A DNA stretch of 64,000 nucleotides, from positions 1,003,473-1,067,472 of the forward strand of contig NZ_CM000955.1 in assembly GCF_000159695.1 (NCBI RefSeq), written 5' to 3'. Positions 62,480 to 64,000 of this stretch are shown one piece after another. Below the pieces are notes generated by a model. The model was not told where the DNA came from and did no database searches. It was given only the letters and a program-made list of their open reading frames with translations. Made by a program: the position numbers and the translations under genes. Origin of the DNA: Finegoldia magna ATCC 53516. GTDB lineage: Bacteria > Bacillota > Clostridia > Tissierellales > Peptoniphilaceae. Numbering within the stretch: position 1 is the stretch's first letter; each line of letters opens with the position of its first letter.

Positions 62480-63433
62480 ATGAAACTAAAAAATTTGTTT
62501 AAAATGTTGGCTATTGCACTATTGATTTGTTTGAGTGTGCAAGTAAGTAGCTATGCAATGGATGATCCAGAATATGATCCTGAATTGTATAATGCCGCTT
62601 TTGATGGAATGCCCACGGGAATTTATAACAAGGACGGAGTTCTTGTCGACCCATATGACGGCTCAATTATTAAAGAAAGAAATACATGGATAAAATTTGG
62701 TGATAATACTCAGAAATACGAAGATATAGCTGGAAATATGCAAAAACAAGATGAGTATGGGAATAACGCGTTGAATTACGTTCGTTGGATAAACAGCGAC
62801 GGCACGATAAATAAAACAAAAAGATACGACGATGTAAAAAAGAGAACAGAAAGCGGAGTAATCAGATTCATAATCAAAAAGAATCCCGCAAATAAGAATA
62901 ATGTAATAGTTATTTTGAGAAATCTAAATACAGGTGAAACTCGTAAAACAGTTGTCCCTTATGGCAAGAAAAAAGAAAGAGCATTGGACTTTGCAGATTA
63001 TAAAATCGAAAAAATGTATCAAGAAGGTGTCAATAACGAAGAATTTATTATAACACCAGAAATTAATGAATTTTCATTAAATCAAGACAATGTAATTAAC
63101 CACGATCACGACATCTACCTCACTGTAGCTGAAAACAAACAATACAAAGAAGAACAAAAAAGAAAACAAGAGGAAGAAAAGAAGAAAAAAGAAGAAGAAC
63201 AAAAAAGAAAACAAGAAGAAGAGAAAAAGAAAGCCGAAGAAAAACGCCAAAAAGAAGAACAATTAAAAAAAGAGAACGAAGAAAAACAAAGAAAATACGA
63301 AGAAAAACTCGCCCAACAAAAACTTGAAAAAGAACAACAAAAAACCAAGCAAAAACGAATCACAATCGCCGTTGTTGTCGCTTCCATTATTTTAATAGCC
63401 GCAGGTTTCGTATTGTATAAGAAAAGAAGATAG
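62480..63433 (+). CDS. Exported protein with charged coiled coil and C-terminal membrane anchor
   Basis: A 317-residue protein. Signal peptide 1-26 (ends SYA-M), a folded part about 27-215 of no known family (a short repeat of polar strand patterns), a charged helix of about 70 residues made of EEQKRKQEEEKKK-like units, and a C-terminal hydrophobic helix (TIAVVVASIILIAAGFVLY) with a KKRR tail. This looks like a wall-anchor end, but the LPXTG motif is absent, so it should stay in the membrane. A -10 TATAAT lies at 62427-62432 and AGGAGC is the ribosome site. Confidence 0.78.
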   Translation: MKLKNLFKMLAIALLICLSVQVSSYAMDDPEYDPELYNAAFDGMPTGIYNKDGVLVDPYDGSIIKERNTWIKFGDNTQKYEDIAGNMQKQDEYGNNALNYVRWINSDGTINKTKRYDDVKKRTESGVIRFIIKKNPANKNNVIVILRNLNTGETRKTVVPYGKKKERALDFADYKIEKMYQEGVNNEEFIITPEINEFSLNQDNVINHDHDIYLTVAENKQYKEEQKRKQEEEKKKKEEEQKRKQEEEKKKAEEKRQKEEQLKKENEEKQRKYEEKLAQQKLEKEQQKTKQKRITIAVVVASIILIAAGFVLYKKRR

Positions 63434-63827
63434 AGCCGTGCAATTTTGACCTGAACCCGTAAACACGGAATAATTTATTAATATTTTAAGCGGAATGTAA
63501 TCTGTACATAACAGGGGACATTCCGTTTAATTTTGGGGTATGTGAAAAGTTTTGTGTATCAGCTCCTCCTGATAGGTTGTGAGCTGATATTTTTTTGATT
63601 TTTAAAAAATATACTTTTATTACTAAAATCTGAAAGTTCAGATATTTGTAACCTAATTTTGGCACAATTAAACTAAAAGGTCAAGATTTTTCTAAAAATC
63701 TCCCTTTTTGCCTAATTGTATTTCTTAAAAATTTGAAGATTTCTGTCAAGAGCTGGTCGTCAGACCAGGGCTATACCTTTACTCTTGATTGAATGATTCA
63801 AATTTTTTATTATCTTTATGGCAAAAT
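63434..63827. other. Gene-free stretch with hairpins next to IS256-type element
   Basis: No gene seen. Hairpins: CGGAATGT/ACATTCCG (63491-63498, 63518-63525) and TATCAGCTC/GAGCTGATA (63557-63565, 63581-63589) followed by a T run, which can stop the gene at 62480. The outer end of the IS256-type element must lie in this stretch, but I could not fix its inverted repeat. Confidence 0.6.
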
Positions 63828-64000
63828 TTAGATTCTGCCTTCAAAAAATATTGATAGTTGTGACAATATTTGATCCCATCCTCTTATTCTACTCGTCCAT
63901 TTACTTGAAGCATCTACCATCGCTAGATACAAGCTTTTTTGTAGGGCGTAGTCACTTGGAAATATTGTTTTGTTTTTTGTTACTTTTCTAAGTTGTCTAT
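63828..64000 (-). CDS. IS256-family transposase, C-terminal part (window edge)
   Basis: 56 residues before the stop, running off the right edge. The stretch FPSDYALQKSLYLAMVDASS, KWTSRIRGWDQILSQLSIFF and EGRI is the end of IS256/mutator-type DDE transposases (usual form: Y-LA-x-KWT-x-W-x-QL-FEGR). Whether the whole gene is intact cannot be seen. Confidence 0.9.
   Translation of the reverse strand, partial: RQLRKVTKNKTIFPSDYALQKSLYLAMVDASSKWTSRIRGWDQILSQLSIFFEGRI

Noticed and set aside
63077..63387. Phe/Ser-rich minus-strand frames
   Set aside because: Antisense to the Glu/Lys/Gln coiled coil of the gene at 62480; low complexity only.
1..64000. tRNA, rRNA or prophage genes
   Set aside because: I scanned the intergenic stretches for T-loop-like GTTCGA with acceptor stems, rRNA landmarks and phage structural genes and found none convincing; a tool-based scan was not possible.

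Overview
The window is AT-rich DNA of a Gram-positive anaerobe of the Clostridia/Tissierellia type. The best match I can name is Finegoldia magna or a close relative. The evidence is five secreted proteins with triple CWB2 (cell-wall-binding repeat 2) modules, an albumin-binding GA module almost like that of the F. magna protein PAB, an oxygen-sensitive pyruvate formate-lyase system, an Fe-S serine dehydratase and ECF vitamin transporter S components. No rRNA, tRNA or CRISPR array was seen. The species call is an inference.

Layout. 1-6 kb: an ECF S component (cut by the window edge), a CWB2-only protein, a thiamine-binding protein coupled to a membrane protein, a D-Ala-D-Ala carboxypeptidase and a cation/proton antiporter. 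6-10 kb: pflB, followed by a gene in which the PFL-activating radical SAM enzyme is fused to a Crp/Fnr regulator; a Crp/Fnr-type operator sits at a class II position before pflB. 10-16 kb: a zinc peptidase, comF, recD2 and murA. 16-29 kb: an 1814-residue CWB2-GA-LRR surface protein, a second ECF S component, an IS200-like element, sdaAA/sdaAB, and two CWB2 proteins carrying a CAP domain and a C39-like peptidase. 29-34 kb: a heterodimeric ABC exporter, a soluble GHKL kinase with a LytTR regulator, and galU. 35-39 kb: clpB and a dnaJ-like gene behind a CtsR operator. 39-49 kb: a nitroreductase, an XRE/membrane protein pair, proS behind a T-box, a TetR/MMPL/heptad-repeat export operon, and purA. 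49-55 kb: a nucleoside deoxyribosyltransferase, a plus-strand ABC-2 transporter with an OmpR-type two-component system, and an M42 peptidase. 55.8-56.7 kb: three tandem small paralogous basic proteins behind a perfect consensus promoter. 56.7-60 kb: ManNAc/ManNAcA synthesis genes and a glycosyltransferase. 60-64 kb: a coiled-coil/CAP CWB2 protein, an exported protein with a C-terminal membrane anchor, and the 3' end of an IS256-family transposase.

Three things stand out. First is the three-peptide cassette at 55.8-56.7 kb, whose members share the pattern MxSMxFAxxxxFxERxxPLF and which I cannot assign to any known family. Second is a family of about 170-190 nt intergenic elements (one full copy near 26.4 kb, two back to back at 34.8-35.3 kb). 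Each folds into one long nested hairpin, and its stems are kept by compensatory changes between copies. Third is the activase-regulator fusion beside its probable target operator.

Much of the window concerns the cell surface: CWB2 proteins, wall polymer sugars (galU and the wecB- and wecC-like genes), murA and a DD-carboxypeptidase. The rest is anaerobic energy metabolism, stress response and housekeeping. Most genes lie on the minus strand as short units, each closed by a clear hairpin terminator.
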